Shown piece by piece: positions 16,286-25,814 of a DNA stretch of 64,000 nt (within the stretch, counting starts at the first letter, position 1; each line of letters begins with the position of its first letter). This DNA is from Pantoea sp. Lij88. GTDB taxonomy: Bacteria; Pseudomonadota; Gammaproteobacteria; Enterobacterales; Enterobacteriaceae. The DNA lies in NCBI RefSeq assembly GCF_030062155.1, contig NZ_CP118269.1, forward strand, positions 2,108,001-2,172,000, read 5' to 3'. The translations under genes and the position numbers were made by a program. The notes beneath the pieces are model-generated. The model made no database searches and was not told the DNA's origin. It was given only the letters and a program-made list of their open reading frames with translations.

Positions 16286-16843
16286 TCAATTTGTAACGTC
16301 CGGGCGTTGCAGGTAGTGAATCAGGCTGTGAAAACGCAGCGGCGTGCTGAGCGGGTTACGGTAGCTGTGCAGCACGTCGGCCCTGAACTGAAAGGCGTCT
16401 CCGGTAAGCAGACGTCGCCAGAGATCCCCGACGCCCAGCAGGAGTTCACCCTCGATCACCACCACCTGCTCGACGCAGCCTGCTTCATGCGGCGACGAGT
16501 GACTCTGCGCGCCCGCTGCCAGCTCCACCGCCAGCAGATCAAAGCGCAGTTGCGGATCGTAAGGCAGCAGCGATCGGACCGACATTTCGGCATTGGGCTG
16601 ACTGAACCCTGAAGCTGTGCCGGAAGGCAGCGTGCTGCCGTCGATAAAAAACGAAAAGGGAACGTTGAAACCAGTGGCAATTTTCCACAGCGTCGCCACA
16701 GTGGGGCTCGACTCGCCGCGCTCGATCTGCCCCAGCATTGCTTTACTGACGCCGGTTCGCTCCGCCGTCAGCGTCAGGCTCCAGCCATTGGCCTGGCGCA
16801 ACTGTCTGAGCGCGCCGCTCAGGTGTTGATGAAAATCCGCCAT
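16286..16843 (-). CDS. ydcN: XRE-cupin regulator, SutR (YdcN)-type
   Basis: DNA-binding protein of 185 residues. I placed the start at ATG 16843, behind GGAG, giving MADFHQHLSGALRQLRQANG; the open frame further upstream lacks a ribosome-binding site. Residues 8-65 are an XRE helix-turn-helix (LTLTAERTGVSKAMLGQIERG, then PTVATLWKIATG). Residues 105-175 are a cupin (HSSPHEAGCVEQVVVIEGEL). It is divergent from the ydcO/benE-type transporter, just as ydcN is next to ydcO in E. coli, where YdcN/SutR affects sulfur-utilisation genes. A double palindromic operator lies in the shared promoter. Confidence 0.85.
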   Translation of the reverse strand: MADFHQHLSGALRQLRQANGWSLTLTAERTGVSKAMLGQIERGESSPTVATLWKIATGFNVPFSFFIDGSTLPSGTASGFSQPNAEMSVRSLLPYDPQLRFDLLAVELAAGAQSHSSPHEAGCVEQVVVIEGELLLGVGDLWRRLLTGDAFQFRADVLHSYRNPLSTPLRFHSLIHYLQRPDVTN

Positions 16844-16897
16844 TTTTTCTCCTGAATTCAGGTCCTGATGAGGGACATTATGGCGATAGTGTAACAC

Positions 16898-16944
16898 TTG
16901 TGCGTTATAGCGCATCATGCGACCATGTGCGCTATAACGCACAA
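16898..16944. promoter_or_regulatory. Double operator between ydcN and ydcO
   Basis: Two near-palindromic boxes, TGCGTTATAGCGCA (16901-16914) and TGCGCTATAACGCA (16928-16941), are exact reverse complements of each other. Together they form a perfect 17-bp inverted repeat (16898-16914 with 16928-16944) around 13 bases. Centres are 27 bp apart. A further small palindrome, AGTGTAACACT, abuts at 16888-16898. The natural reader is the neighbouring XRE-cupin regulator, controlling itself and the transporter. Confidence 0.75.
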
Positions 16945-16963
16945 TTTCACTGAGAGTCCGATC

Positions 16964-18136
16964 ATGACGAGAGCAGAACCGTCCCGTTTTACCCTGCCGA
17001 TGCTGGTCTCCGGCTTCGTTGCCGTGCTGGTGGGCTACAGCAGCAGCGGCGCGATTATCTATCAGATGTTTCAGGCGGCTGGCGCCACACCTGCGCAGAT
17101 TGGCGGATGGCTCTCGGTGCTGGGTCTCGCGCAGGGGATCGTCTCGCTGGGTCTGTCATTACGCTACCGCATGCCGGTACTGGCCGCCTGGTCCACGCCG
17201 GGTGCCGCGCTGCTGGCCACCAGTTTTCACGGCGTTTCGCTGAATGAGGCGGTGGGCGTCTTTGTTTTCGCCAACCTGCTGATTGTTGTGTGCGGCGTGA
17301 CCGGCCTGTTTGCCCGGCTGATGAACCACATTCCCGCCTCGCTGGCGGCGGCGATGCTGGCGGGTATTCTGCTGCGCTTCGGGCTTCAGACTTTTGCCGA
17401 TTTGCAGAGCAACTTTGTGCTGTGCGGCAGCATGTGTCTGGCCTGGCTGCTGGCCCGACGCTGGCTGGCCCGCTATGCCATTCTGGTGACACTACTGGTG
17501 GGGATTGTCGTCGCGCTGGCCCAGCACGCCATCCACTTTCCGCCGCAGTCGATTATGCTGGCGCTGCCGGAACCGGTTATGCCGCATTTTACCCTGACGA
17601 CGCTGCTGGGAATTGGCGTGCCCTATTTCATGGTGACAATGGCGTCGCAGAATGCCCCCGGCATCGCGACGTTACACGCGCACGGCTACCGACCGCCGGT
17701 CTCGTCACTGATTAGCTGGACCGGCTTCACAGCCCTGCTGCTGTCGCCGTTTGGCGGTTTTTCAGTTTGCGTAGCGGCGATTTCGGCGGCGATCTGCATG
17801 AGCGATGAGGTTGACGCTAATCCTCAGCAGCGCTGGCGTGCGGCGGTGCTGGCCGGGGTGTTCTATCTGCTGGCGGGCGCGTCCGGTGCGCTGATCGCCG
17901 TGCTGTTCAGTGCCCTGCCTGCGGTGCTGATTGAGGCGCTGGCGGGTCTGGCACTGCTTGCCACGCTGGGCGGCAGCCTGCATCGCGCACTCGATGTGCC
18001 TGCCGAACGCGACAGCGCGCTGATCACGTTTCTGCTCACCGCGTCGGGCGTTTCTCTGATGGGTATTGGCCCTGCCTTCTGGGGACTGGTGGGCGGCGTG
18101 CTGGCTCACCTGCTGCTGCTGCGTAAAACCACCTGA
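16964..18136 (+). CDS. ydcO: BenE/YdcO-family transporter
   Basis: Inner-membrane protein of 390 residues with about 11-12 hydrophobic segments, of the benzoate/H+ symporter (BenE) family. It starts at ATG 16964, giving MTRAEPSRFTLPMLVSGFVAVLVGY. Family-type motifs include SSGAIIYQMFQAAGATPAQI and MASQNAPGIATLHAHGYRPP, the second resembling a nucleobase-transporter-like substrate helix. E. coli YdcO is almost the same length and is also divergent from ydcN. The substrate is unproved; benzoate is the family label. The double operator overlaps its promoter. Confidence 0.87.
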   Translation: MTRAEPSRFTLPMLVSGFVAVLVGYSSSGAIIYQMFQAAGATPAQIGGWLSVLGLAQGIVSLGLSLRYRMPVLAAWSTPGAALLATSFHGVSLNEAVGVFVFANLLIVVCGVTGLFARLMNHIPASLAAAMLAGILLRFGLQTFADLQSNFVLCGSMCLAWLLARRWLARYAILVTLLVGIVVALAQHAIHFPPQSIMLALPEPVMPHFTLTTLLGIGVPYFMVTMASQNAPGIATLHAHGYRPPVSSLISWTGFTALLLSPFGGFSVCVAAISAAICMSDEVDANPQQRWRAAVLAGVFYLLAGASGALIAVLFSALPAVLIEALAGLALLATLGGSLHRALDVPAERDSALITFLLTASGVSLMGIGPAFWGLVGGVLAHLLLLRKTT

Positions 18137-18307
18137 TTGCGTGATACCTGCTGAAATATCGGTTATTTTTCCACCCGCCGATGAAAAAAACACTGGATTT
18201 ACCTCCTTTTCTGCCGTTTGATTTGTCATTGCCCCGCGTAAAATCAACCTAATCGTCGATAACACGCGATTTTCTGCCTCAGACAACGACCGATAAGGGC
18301 CCAACAG

Positions 18308-19702
18308 GTGGCAAAAACTATTCTGCGCAGCGGTAATTTAGATGCAGTTCTGGCGTTAGGTGAAAATGGCCAGCCGGTCTATGCCTCAGCACTGCAAATT
18401 CGTGAAACCCTGCGCCTGCGCCGTCAGGGCGCACTGGCAGATTGCCTGGCGATTCCCCAGGCCAATGAACGGGGCGATCGCCTCGACTGGTATGCCCCTT
18501 TTAGCGGTCGGGTGAAATCCTGGCTGGGCGCCAGCGATCATGAACGTCGCGCGGCGCTGCAACAGCTCACCGCCTGTCAGCAGGATATGCAGGAGCTCAG
18601 TACGCGCGCGCGCGCGGCAGAGAACCCGTCGATGCGCCTGTTTGGTGCCCTGCTGAGCAAAACGCTGCAATTCCCCGACCAGCAGTATGTCTATCTGGTT
18701 GATGGCAAACCGGTTATCACCTTCTGGGGCTTTGTCGATGCCCAGGCACGCAGTCGAGATGACGCGCTGGCCTGCCTGCGTGACACGCTGGAAGAGAACC
18801 TGCCGGCTACGCTGGTTGAACCGCTGCCTGAGCTGCCTGCTGCACCAGTGGTCGCTGAGCCAGTCGTTATTGCTGAGCCCGAACCTGAATCCACACCTGA
18901 ACCCGAAGTTGTTGCAGAACTGCTGCCGGTTGCGGCATCCGCTGAACCACAGCCGGTCACGCCAGTGGCGGCCCGCCGCCGTTTCCGCGTCTGGTATCTG
19001 TTACCCCCCGTGGCGATTGCTGCTGCCGTGACGGTAGCCGTGCTGCTGCATAAACCGGAACCTGTGGTTACACCGGTTGCCACAACGAAGCCGGTAACTA
19101 CCCCAGCGCCGGTATCCACCCCGGCACCCGCGGCGACTCAGGCACCGGTTGCGGCGACACAGTCTGCTGCACCGTCCGCTACGACACCTGCGGAGACAGC
19201 AACGACTGAGAAACAGCCCGAATCGCTGCCGCTGAAACCAGCCAGTGCTGGTACGACCGAAGCCGCGCCTGCCGCTTCATCTGCTACCCTTGCCAGTGTA
19301 GTAACGCCGCCGGTTCCGGCGAAAGCCGATGACCTGATCGTGACCCCGGACGCCGTGCGTGAAGGTCAGGTGCAGGTGATTGATGGCCGCTGGCGTGTCA
19401 CTATCGACCAGATACAGACGCCAACCGGTAAACCGCCGGTGATGCGTTTCCAGTTTAAAAATGGCAAAGGCACCGTGCAGGTCGCCCAGGGCAATACCAT
19501 CTGTAAAGCCGATGTCAGCGCCGCCATGACCAGTGCCGGTAACCTGGTGATTGAGAGCCGCTACACGGCGAAATGTCAGAACAATTCGCGCTACCGTATG
19601 CCACTGCTGGTCTGCCATGCGAGTATGGGCGCCGCCGTGTGTGAAGCACAGTATGCTGATGACCGGGTCTTCCCGATGACGATTAAGCGTGAGAGTAAAT
19701 AA
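18308..19702 (+). CDS. srfA: SrfA-like protein of the srfABC operon
   Basis: Protein of 464 residues from GTG 18308. The N-terminal 170 residues are soluble. A Pro/Glu/Val-rich linker follows, then a single membrane segment near residues 228-249 (VWYLLPPVAIAAAVTVAVLL), a Thr/Pro/Ala-rich linker, and a C-terminal domain with four cysteines (CKADVS, KCQNNSRY, VCHASMGAAVCEAQY). So the C-terminus is probably periplasmic. It is followed after two bases by srfB and then srfC, the order seen in Salmonella, where these genes were found as SsrB-regulated factors. The molecular role is unknown. Confidence 0.82.
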   Translation: MAKTILRSGNLDAVLALGENGQPVYASALQIRETLRLRRQGALADCLAIPQANERGDRLDWYAPFSGRVKSWLGASDHERRAALQQLTACQQDMQELSTRARAAENPSMRLFGALLSKTLQFPDQQYVYLVDGKPVITFWGFVDAQARSRDDALACLRDTLEENLPATLVEPLPELPAAPVVAEPVVIAEPEPESTPEPEVVAELLPVAASAEPQPVTPVAARRRFRVWYLLPPVAIAAAVTVAVLLHKPEPVVTPVATTKPVTTPAPVSTPAPAATQAPVAATQSAAPSATTPAETATTEKQPESLPLKPASAGTTEAAPAASSATLASVVTPPVPAKADDLIVTPDAVREGQVQVIDGRWRVTIDQIQTPTGKPPVMRFQFKNGKGTVQVAQGNTICKADVSAAMTSAGNLVIESRYTAKCQNNSRYRMPLLVCHASMGAAVCEAQYADDRVFPMTIKRESK

Positions 19703-19704
19703 CG

Positions 19705-22668
19705 ATGCTGGCTCCCCTGATCGATGACAAACAAAAAATTTCGCTGATTGAAAACAGCGGTGTGCAGTTTCTGGATTTTGGCCTGCAACTCTCTGATACC
19801 CCGGCGCGCCGCCAGTTTGTGCGCCAGACTGCCAACGGCCCACTGTTACGCCTTAAGGTCGATGGCAACAGCGGCAAGTTCCTGCTCTACCCGGAAGATG
19901 GAGGTGCCGCTGAAGTGGTGCGCCCGGAGTCCGATATCGCCCTGGCGGATTCACTGACCCTGCTGTCGGCCTGCTGGCTGCCGTTGCCGATGCTGCGCTG
20001 CGCCAGCGGACGCCGTTTTATCGGCGGCCCTGAAAACTGGGCGCGTATGCGTCTGGTAGCCCTGCCCGCGCCCGATGCGGCGGGCAATACCCATCGCGTC
20101 AGCCTGGCCTTCGATACCCGCTGCGTGGCGGAGCAGGATGGCGGCGAACAGCTCGGCCTCAGCGCTGCCGATGCGCAGAATGGCGTGACCTTTGCGCTCG
20201 CCTGGCACAACTACGAGCTGGGTGAGTTTCTGGACCTGACCTGGGTGGACGGCTGGCTGCGCGAATCCTTTACCGATCGCGTTTCCGATCGCCGCGAACA
20301 GGCGATTAATCAGGCGCTGCGCGAGTTTGAGTATCAGGCGCACTACCTCAATCTGCTGGAGCTGCTGGGCGAACAGCTCGACCTCAGCGAAATCCATATT
20401 CAGGCCGCCACGCTGCAGACCCCGGCGGTCAACGTCGATATCATTCTGGATGTCGGCAACTCCCATACCTGCGGCGTGCTGGTGGAAGATCATCCGGAAG
20501 AGAGCAACGGCCTGAAGCAGACCTATGAGCTGCAACTGCGCGATCTCTCTGAGCCGCATCAGGTTTACAACGAGCTGTTTGATAGCCGTCTGGAGTTTGC
20601 CGAGACCCGTTTTGGCAAAGCCAACTTCTCGCTGGAGAGCGGTCGTGAGCAGGCCTTTATGTGGCCCTCTCTGACGCGCGTCGGACGCGAAGCGAGCCGT
20701 CTGGCCCTGCAGCGTGTGGGACTGGAAGGCAGCACCGGCCTCTCCAGCCCGCGCCGTTATCTGTGGGATGAAGCGCGCTATCAGCCAGGCTGGCGTTTTA
20801 ATACCCCTGGCGATCAGGCTGAACCGCTGGCCTATGCCGCGCCCTTCACCACCCTGCTGAACGACGAAGGCCAGCCGCTCTCTACGCTGGCACCTGACGA
20901 TCGTCTGCCGGTCTTCTCACCGCACTACAGCCGCAGTTCGCTGATGACCTTCATGCTGTGCGAGCTGCTGGCTCAGGCGCTGATGCAGATGAACAGTGCG
21001 GCACAGCGTCAGCGGATGCCGCAGAGCCACGCGCCGCGTCAGCTGCGCCATGTGATTCTGACGCTGCCGTCAGCGATGCCGAAGCCGGAGCGCGAAATTT
21101 TCCGCCGCCGGATGCAGGAAGCGCTGGCGCTGGTCTGGAAAGCGGAAGGCTGGCTGGCGGACGAAGATGACCTGTCACCTTCGCTGCCGCGCCAGAACCC
21201 GAAACCGCTGCCGGATGTGCAGATGGAGTGGGATGAAGCGACCTGTGGTCAGATGGTCTGGCTGTTTAACGAAACCCAGGTCAACTTTGCCGGTCGCGCC
21301 GAAGACTTTTTCAGCAGCATGGCCCGTCCGGATCGCCCGCGCGAGGCTGACGAACTGCCTGGCAAAAGCCTGCGTATCGCCTCGATTGATATCGGCGGCG
21401 GCACGACCGACCTCGCCATCACCCAGTATCGTCTGGATGATGGTCAGGGCAACAACGTCAAAATCACCCCGCGCCTGCTGTTCCGCGAAGGCTTTAAAGT
21501 GGCGGGCGACGACATCCTGCTGGATGTGATTCAGCTGTGGATTTTACCGGCGCTGCAGCAGCATCTGCAGAAAGCGGGTCTGACGCTGGCAGAACCGCTG
21601 ATGAACAAGCTGTTTGGTCACGACAGCCGCATGGACGGTCAGGCGACACTGCGTCAGCAGGTCACCTTACAGCTGTTTATACCGCTGGCGCAGGCGGTGC
21701 TGGAGCGCTACGAAAACTGGGATCCGCTGGAGAGCCACGCAGAAATTAATGCCCTGTTTGGCGAGCTGGTCGATCAGCCACCCGGCGAGGCGGTGCTGGC
21801 GTTTGTTAATGGCGAGATTCAGCGCGAGCTGGGCGGCAACAGCCGCTTTGACCTGCTGCAGGTGCCGCTGGTCGTCAGTCTGGCGCAGCTGCATGGCGAA
21901 TTTATGCAGCACCGCATGGCGATCATTCCGGCGCTGCGCTCAATGTGTGAAGTGGTGTCGCTCTATCAGTGTGACGTGCTGCTGCTGACCGGGCGTCCTT
22001 CGCGCTTCCCTGGCATTCAGGCGCTGGTGCGCCATCTGCAACCGCTGCCGGGCAGCCGGATTCTGTCGCTGGAAGGCTATCACACCAGCGACTGGTATCC
22101 GTTTAACAAGCATGGCCGCATCGACAACCCGAAATCCACGGCGGCGGTCGGCGCGATGCTCTGCCTGCTGGCGCTGGATCTGCGCCTCAGCAGCTTCTGG
22201 TTCCGCGCGGGCGACTTTGAACCCTACTCGACGATTCGCTACCTGGGCGTGCTCGATGAAAACCAGGCGCTGACGGACGAGAACCTCTGCTACAGCGAAA
22301 TTGACCTCGACGATCCCGGCTATGTGCTGGATAAAAAGAGCAGTTTCCGTATTCGCGGCAACGTCTGCCTGGGTTTCCGTCAGCTCGATAACGATCGCTG
22401 GCCCGCCTCGCCGCTCTACAGCCTGACGCTGAACGACGCCACGCTGGCGCGTAAAGTGGCCGGTGAGAGCGTGCTGCGTATCCGTCTGGCCGTGAAAGCG
22501 GGTCCTGATGCGGCTGGCCCGGAAACCCTGGTGCTGAGCGATGCGCGCCTGGATGATGGCACCCGCGTGCCACTGGAGCAGTTAAGTCTGAAGCTGAATA
22601 CCCTGTCGGCGACCGGCAATGCCAATGCGCAATACTGGATTGACAGCGGGAGCGTGTGTAAACGATGA
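19705..22668 (+). CDS. srfB: SrfB, actin/Hsp70-fold virulence-associated protein
   Basis: Large protein of 987 residues, the size of Salmonella SrfB. Two phosphate-binding motifs of the actin/Hsp70 ATPase fold are visible: DVGNSHTCGVLVEDH starting at residue 249 and DIGGGTTDLAIT starting at residue 562. LTGRPSRFPGIQALVRHL near 760 looks like the adenosine motif. It therefore probably binds ATP, and may form a scaffold or chaperone with SrfA and SrfC; this is inference. The gene lies two bases after srfA, and srfC begins inside its last codons (ATGA overlap). Confidence 0.9.
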   Translation: MLAPLIDDKQKISLIENSGVQFLDFGLQLSDTPARRQFVRQTANGPLLRLKVDGNSGKFLLYPEDGGAAEVVRPESDIALADSLTLLSACWLPLPMLRCASGRRFIGGPENWARMRLVALPAPDAAGNTHRVSLAFDTRCVAEQDGGEQLGLSAADAQNGVTFALAWHNYELGEFLDLTWVDGWLRESFTDRVSDRREQAINQALREFEYQAHYLNLLELLGEQLDLSEIHIQAATLQTPAVNVDIILDVGNSHTCGVLVEDHPEESNGLKQTYELQLRDLSEPHQVYNELFDSRLEFAETRFGKANFSLESGREQAFMWPSLTRVGREASRLALQRVGLEGSTGLSSPRRYLWDEARYQPGWRFNTPGDQAEPLAYAAPFTTLLNDEGQPLSTLAPDDRLPVFSPHYSRSSLMTFMLCELLAQALMQMNSAAQRQRMPQSHAPRQLRHVILTLPSAMPKPEREIFRRRMQEALALVWKAEGWLADEDDLSPSLPRQNPKPLPDVQMEWDEATCGQMVWLFNETQVNFAGRAEDFFSSMARPDRPREADELPGKSLRIASIDIGGGTTDLAITQYRLDDGQGNNVKITPRLLFREGFKVAGDDILLDVIQLWILPALQQHLQKAGLTLAEPLMNKLFGHDSRMDGQATLRQQVTLQLFIPLAQAVLERYENWDPLESHAEINALFGELVDQPPGEAVLAFVNGEIQRELGGNSRFDLLQVPLVVSLAQLHGEFMQHRMAIIPALRSMCEVVSLYQCDVLLLTGRPSRFPGIQALVRHLQPLPGSRILSLEGYHTSDWYPFNKHGRIDNPKSTAAVGAMLCLLALDLRLSSFWFRAGDFEPYSTIRYLGVLDENQALTDENLCYSEIDLDDPGYVLDKKSSFRIRGNVCLGFRQLDNDRWPASPLYSLTLNDATLARKVAGESVLRIRLAVKAGPDAAGPETLVLSDARLDDGTRVPLEQLSLKLNTLSATGNANAQYWIDSGSVCKR

Positions 22669-25031
22669 AAGCTTTGAAACCCCGTCAGCCACAAACGCTG
22701 GCAAAACGTCTGAGCCTGTTGCAGGACGCACTGAATAACAGCCTGACGTGGATTGAGACCACCCGCGAACAGTCGCCACGTCTGGCGCTGGAAGCCGAAA
22801 CCCTGACGCTGCAACTGCGCCAGGCGCGCGTGCAGGCGCAGGCACTGGCACAGCAGGTGGCACGACCGGTGACGCTGGCGCTGTTTGGTCAGTCACAGGC
22901 GGGCAAAGCCTGGCTGCTGAACGAAATGGTGGCCGATGCCCAGGGTCAGTTGGTGACCCGCATGGGCGATAAACAGCTGAGCTGGTTCCAGCATATCAAT
23001 CCCGGCAACCTCGATTTTGCTACCGCGACCCGCTTCAGCCATCAGCGCGAGCCGCTGTCAGGCGAGTGGCCGGTTGAACTGACGCTGCTGAGCGAAGCGG
23101 AGATCGTGCGGCTGATGGTCGCCTGTGCCGGCGAGACCACGCCCGACACCGCCCAGATCGACAGCGCACTGCAGCGCCTGCAGCGTCATCGCCTTGCCAC
23201 GCCGCTGGCCGGTCTGGAAGGTGATGCGCTGGTCACGCTCTGGTCCTGGAGCCGTCGCCGTCCGCACCACGATGTGCGGCTCGATCGTCACTTCTGGCCG
23301 CAGGCGGTTGAACTGGCGCCCTGGCTGAGTGTTGACGACCGGGTGCAGCTGTTTTCACTGCTGTGGTCGGGTCAGCCCGAACTGAATGAGATGCTGCGCA
23401 GCCTGCTGCATCTGCGTCACCAGCTGCGTAACAGCACCCGCGTGCTTGCCCCGCTGAGCCTGCTGACCGACGCGTCACTGCTGCCAGCTGAGCAGCTGAT
23501 TGTGCCAGCCAGTGAACAGGATCTGCAGCAGCTGGTCGAAGTCTGCCCGCTGAACGGCAACCGCATCGGCAAAACGCAGAACGTCCCGCTGGGATTACTG
23601 GCGCTGCTGACGCTGGAAGTGCTGGTGCCGCTAAGCTCCACACCGCGTACCGCGCTTTATGATGATGCCGATATGCTGGAGCTGCCCGCGCCGGGCCAGT
23701 CCGCTGATACGGCCACTCAGGAAGATCGTCAGCGTCTGCAGCAGCAGGATCCACTGCGTGCGAAGCTGCTGGAACAGAAACGCGCCCTGCTGCCCGGCTT
23801 CTATGCCGCGCGTCAGGCAATTGACCTGCTGCTGGTCTGCACCGCAGCCAGCCACCGTCAGGATGCTGACCTCGCCAGCGAAACGCTGCGCGAATGGCAG
23901 CGTCAGCAGCCCGCTCAGGAATCGGCAGAGAAACCGCGCCTGATCTGGGCGATTACCCCGTTCGATGCCCGCCATCAGCAGGTCAATGTGGATGAAGCGG
24001 TGCAGCGTCAGATGGGACAACCTGGTCAGCACTGGGGATCGATGCTGGCACTGGATCGCGCAGGCGTCGATCGCATGGCGAGCTGGTTACTGGAAGAGAT
24101 GCAGCCGGAAGCCCGCCGCGACATGCTGCTGGCTCAGCTGGCGCAGATTCAGCACACCGTGGTGGAGCGGCGTCTGCTGCCCTGGACCGAAGCGGGTGCC
24201 AGCCCGGAACAGGCGGCACGCAAACAGAACATCGCCGATACGCTGCTGAAGTGTTTACAGCATCGCACCGGCCTGCATGGCGAGCTGCTGGAGCGTCTGC
24301 AGCCGCCGCGTGAAGCGCTGCGTCAGCTGTGGCTTAATCAGTCGGCACTGCAGGGCAGCAAACCGGCCAACATTCAGGCTCCGGAAAATCAGTTCGGTAT
24401 CGGGTTTGAATTCGACCTGTTCAGTGAAAGCCCGGCTGAAGCGCCGGTTCAGCCGCGTCAGAGCCTGCAGAGCGCCCAGCAGTTCCCGCGTCAGGTGCTG
24501 CTGCTGTGGCTGGATCATCTGCGTCAGCTGCCGGAAAACCGCAGCCTGCTGGCGTTGCTGAACGTGGATAAAGCGACGATGGAGTGGCTGGTTGAGGAGT
24601 TGATCACGGCCGGTTTCCGCACCGATATCGCGCAGAAACTGCAGCAGGCGCTGCATGAGCCGGATACACAGAGCGTCAGCCATGAATCCCGCGCCGATCG
24701 TCAGGTGACGCGCGCGATGACGGTGCTGGGGGATTTTGTGGCCTGGCTCGGCTTTTTACAGCGTCCTGAATCCGAACGTCCGCCCAGCCGTGTTAACCGG
24801 GGTCAGGTGATTTTCTCACGTCCTCCGGCGCCCAGCGTCAGCTTCAGTGCCGGTCAGCGTCTGACCAAACTCTCTGCGGCACCAGCTAACCACACCGCCT
24901 ACTATATCTACGACTGGCTGGTGGGTCTGAACCAGGTGATCATTGAGAACAACGGTTACACCGGCGGCGGCGATCTGCCGCTGGCGGCCCGCGAAGCGCT
25001 GGTTGCGCTGCTCAAACCACTGCGCGCTTAA
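22665..25031 (+). CDS. srfC: SrfC, P-loop virulence-associated protein
   Basis: Protein of 788 residues in the SrfC family (putative virulence factor). An early coiled-coil-like region rich in Gln and Leu (residues 30-65) leads into a P-loop-like LALFGQSQAGKAWLLNEM with Lys81. The usual GKS/T is replaced by GKA, so nucleotide binding may be altered. IWAITPFDARHQQV near 430 could be the base-recognition strand of a GTPase fold. It overlaps srfB by four bases, and its last four bases overlap the end of the convergent barstar gene. The operon's function in a plant- or insect-associated bacterium is not known. Confidence 0.88.
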   Translation: MKALKPRQPQTLAKRLSLLQDALNNSLTWIETTREQSPRLALEAETLTLQLRQARVQAQALAQQVARPVTLALFGQSQAGKAWLLNEMVADAQGQLVTRMGDKQLSWFQHINPGNLDFATATRFSHQREPLSGEWPVELTLLSEAEIVRLMVACAGETTPDTAQIDSALQRLQRHRLATPLAGLEGDALVTLWSWSRRRPHHDVRLDRHFWPQAVELAPWLSVDDRVQLFSLLWSGQPELNEMLRSLLHLRHQLRNSTRVLAPLSLLTDASLLPAEQLIVPASEQDLQQLVEVCPLNGNRIGKTQNVPLGLLALLTLEVLVPLSSTPRTALYDDADMLELPAPGQSADTATQEDRQRLQQQDPLRAKLLEQKRALLPGFYAARQAIDLLLVCTAASHRQDADLASETLREWQRQQPAQESAEKPRLIWAITPFDARHQQVNVDEAVQRQMGQPGQHWGSMLALDRAGVDRMASWLLEEMQPEARRDMLLAQLAQIQHTVVERRLLPWTEAGASPEQAARKQNIADTLLKCLQHRTGLHGELLERLQPPREALRQLWLNQSALQGSKPANIQAPENQFGIGFEFDLFSESPAEAPVQPRQSLQSAQQFPRQVLLLWLDHLRQLPENRSLLALLNVDKATMEWLVEELITAGFRTDIAQKLQQALHEPDTQSVSHESRADRQVTRAMTVLGDFVAWLGFLQRPESERPPSRVNRGQVIFSRPPAPSVSFSAGQRLTKLSAAPANHTAYYIYDWLVGLNQVIIENNGYTGGGDLPLAAREALVALLKPLRA

Positions 25032-25291
25032 TCGATGATCAGGCGCAGTTCGCCCCCCAGCGACTGCGCCGCCTCTTCCAGCAGCGCCAGCACCGGCGCT
25101 AAATCCGCCCCATGCGCAGCATAGTGCTGCAGCCAGACCGTGGCAGGCAGTGCCATCCCACCCGTCAGCCAGTCCCATAACGCATCCAGATTATGTCCGA
25201 AACTCTCAGGGCAGCCGCTCTGATCGGCAAACTGCTGATAAAACGCCGCGCGCGTGGTGAGCTGGCGCAGGTCAAAGGTCAGATTAAGCAT
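25028..25291 (-). CDS. Barstar-family RNase inhibitor
   Basis: Inhibitor of 87 residues. The barstar core is plain: FYQQFADQSGCPESFGHNLDALWDWLTG, matching the family's FG-x-N-x-DALWD signature that plugs the RNase active site. It begins two bases after the ribonuclease stop and ends in a four-base overlap with srfC from the other side. Its job is to protect the cytoplasm from the adjacent barnase before export. Confidence 0.93.
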   Translation of the reverse strand: MLNLTFDLRQLTTRAAFYQQFADQSGCPESFGHNLDALWDWLTGGMALPATVWLQHYAAHGADLAPVLALLEEAAQSLGGELRLIID

Positions 25292-25293
25292 GT

Positions 25294-25728
25294 TCAGGGC
25301 ACCTGTCTGAAGCTGCGGTAGTGATCGGTAGAGAGAAACACCAGCCCGTCAGTGGAGTAAACCAAGCGGTCGGCGTCGCGATGACCACAGCGATAATTCA
25401 CATCCGCTTCATACCACTGACGGCCCGCCCGCGAGGGCAGACGCTTTTCACGGTTGGTAAAACGATCGCCACCGATGGCTTTGCCAGGCAGCACGTCGCA
25501 CAGGTTGCCTTTGGCCGGATTCCAGCCACGCTTACGCGCCTCACTTTTGGTGACGTAGTAATCCGGCAATTGCTGATGCTGCAGGACCCAGCGCGCCACG
25601 GTATGGGCATCGGTCAGGCTGGCGATATCTGCCTGAGCAGGAGCTGAAACGGTATTCAGCCAGGGTTTCAGGCCGTAGAAGCAGACCGCGAGGACGAGGA
25701 AAAGTCCAATCCAGAGTTTTTTTGACAT
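25294..25728 (-). CDS. Secreted barnase-family ribonuclease
   Basis: Guanyl-specific RNase of 144 residues, starting at ATG 25728 (MSKKLWIGLFLVLAVCFYGL). The hydrophobic N-terminus should export it or anchor it in the membrane. The catalytic domain follows barnase closely: YYVTKSEARKRGW, GNLCDVLPGKAIGGDRFTNRE, then YEADVNY with the general base Glu, HRDADRLVYSTDG with the active-site Arg, and STDHYRSF with the general-acid His. Two cysteines (NLC and YRC) are absent from Bacillus barnase and may form a disulfide. The gene for the barstar inhibitor follows at once. It may serve nutrition or competition. Confidence 0.93.
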   Translation of the reverse strand: MSKKLWIGLFLVLAVCFYGLKPWLNTVSAPAQADIASLTDAHTVARWVLQHQQLPDYYVTKSEARKRGWNPAKGNLCDVLPGKAIGGDRFTNREKRLPSRAGRQWYEADVNYRCGHRDADRLVYSTDGLVFLSTDHYRSFRQVP

Positions 25729-25814
25729 GATGGCATCCGAGACAACAGGACGCAGATGATACCAGTTTTGCGCACAGAGAAAAGCGCGGGCCAGACATGC
25801 TGGCCCTGGCGAGG

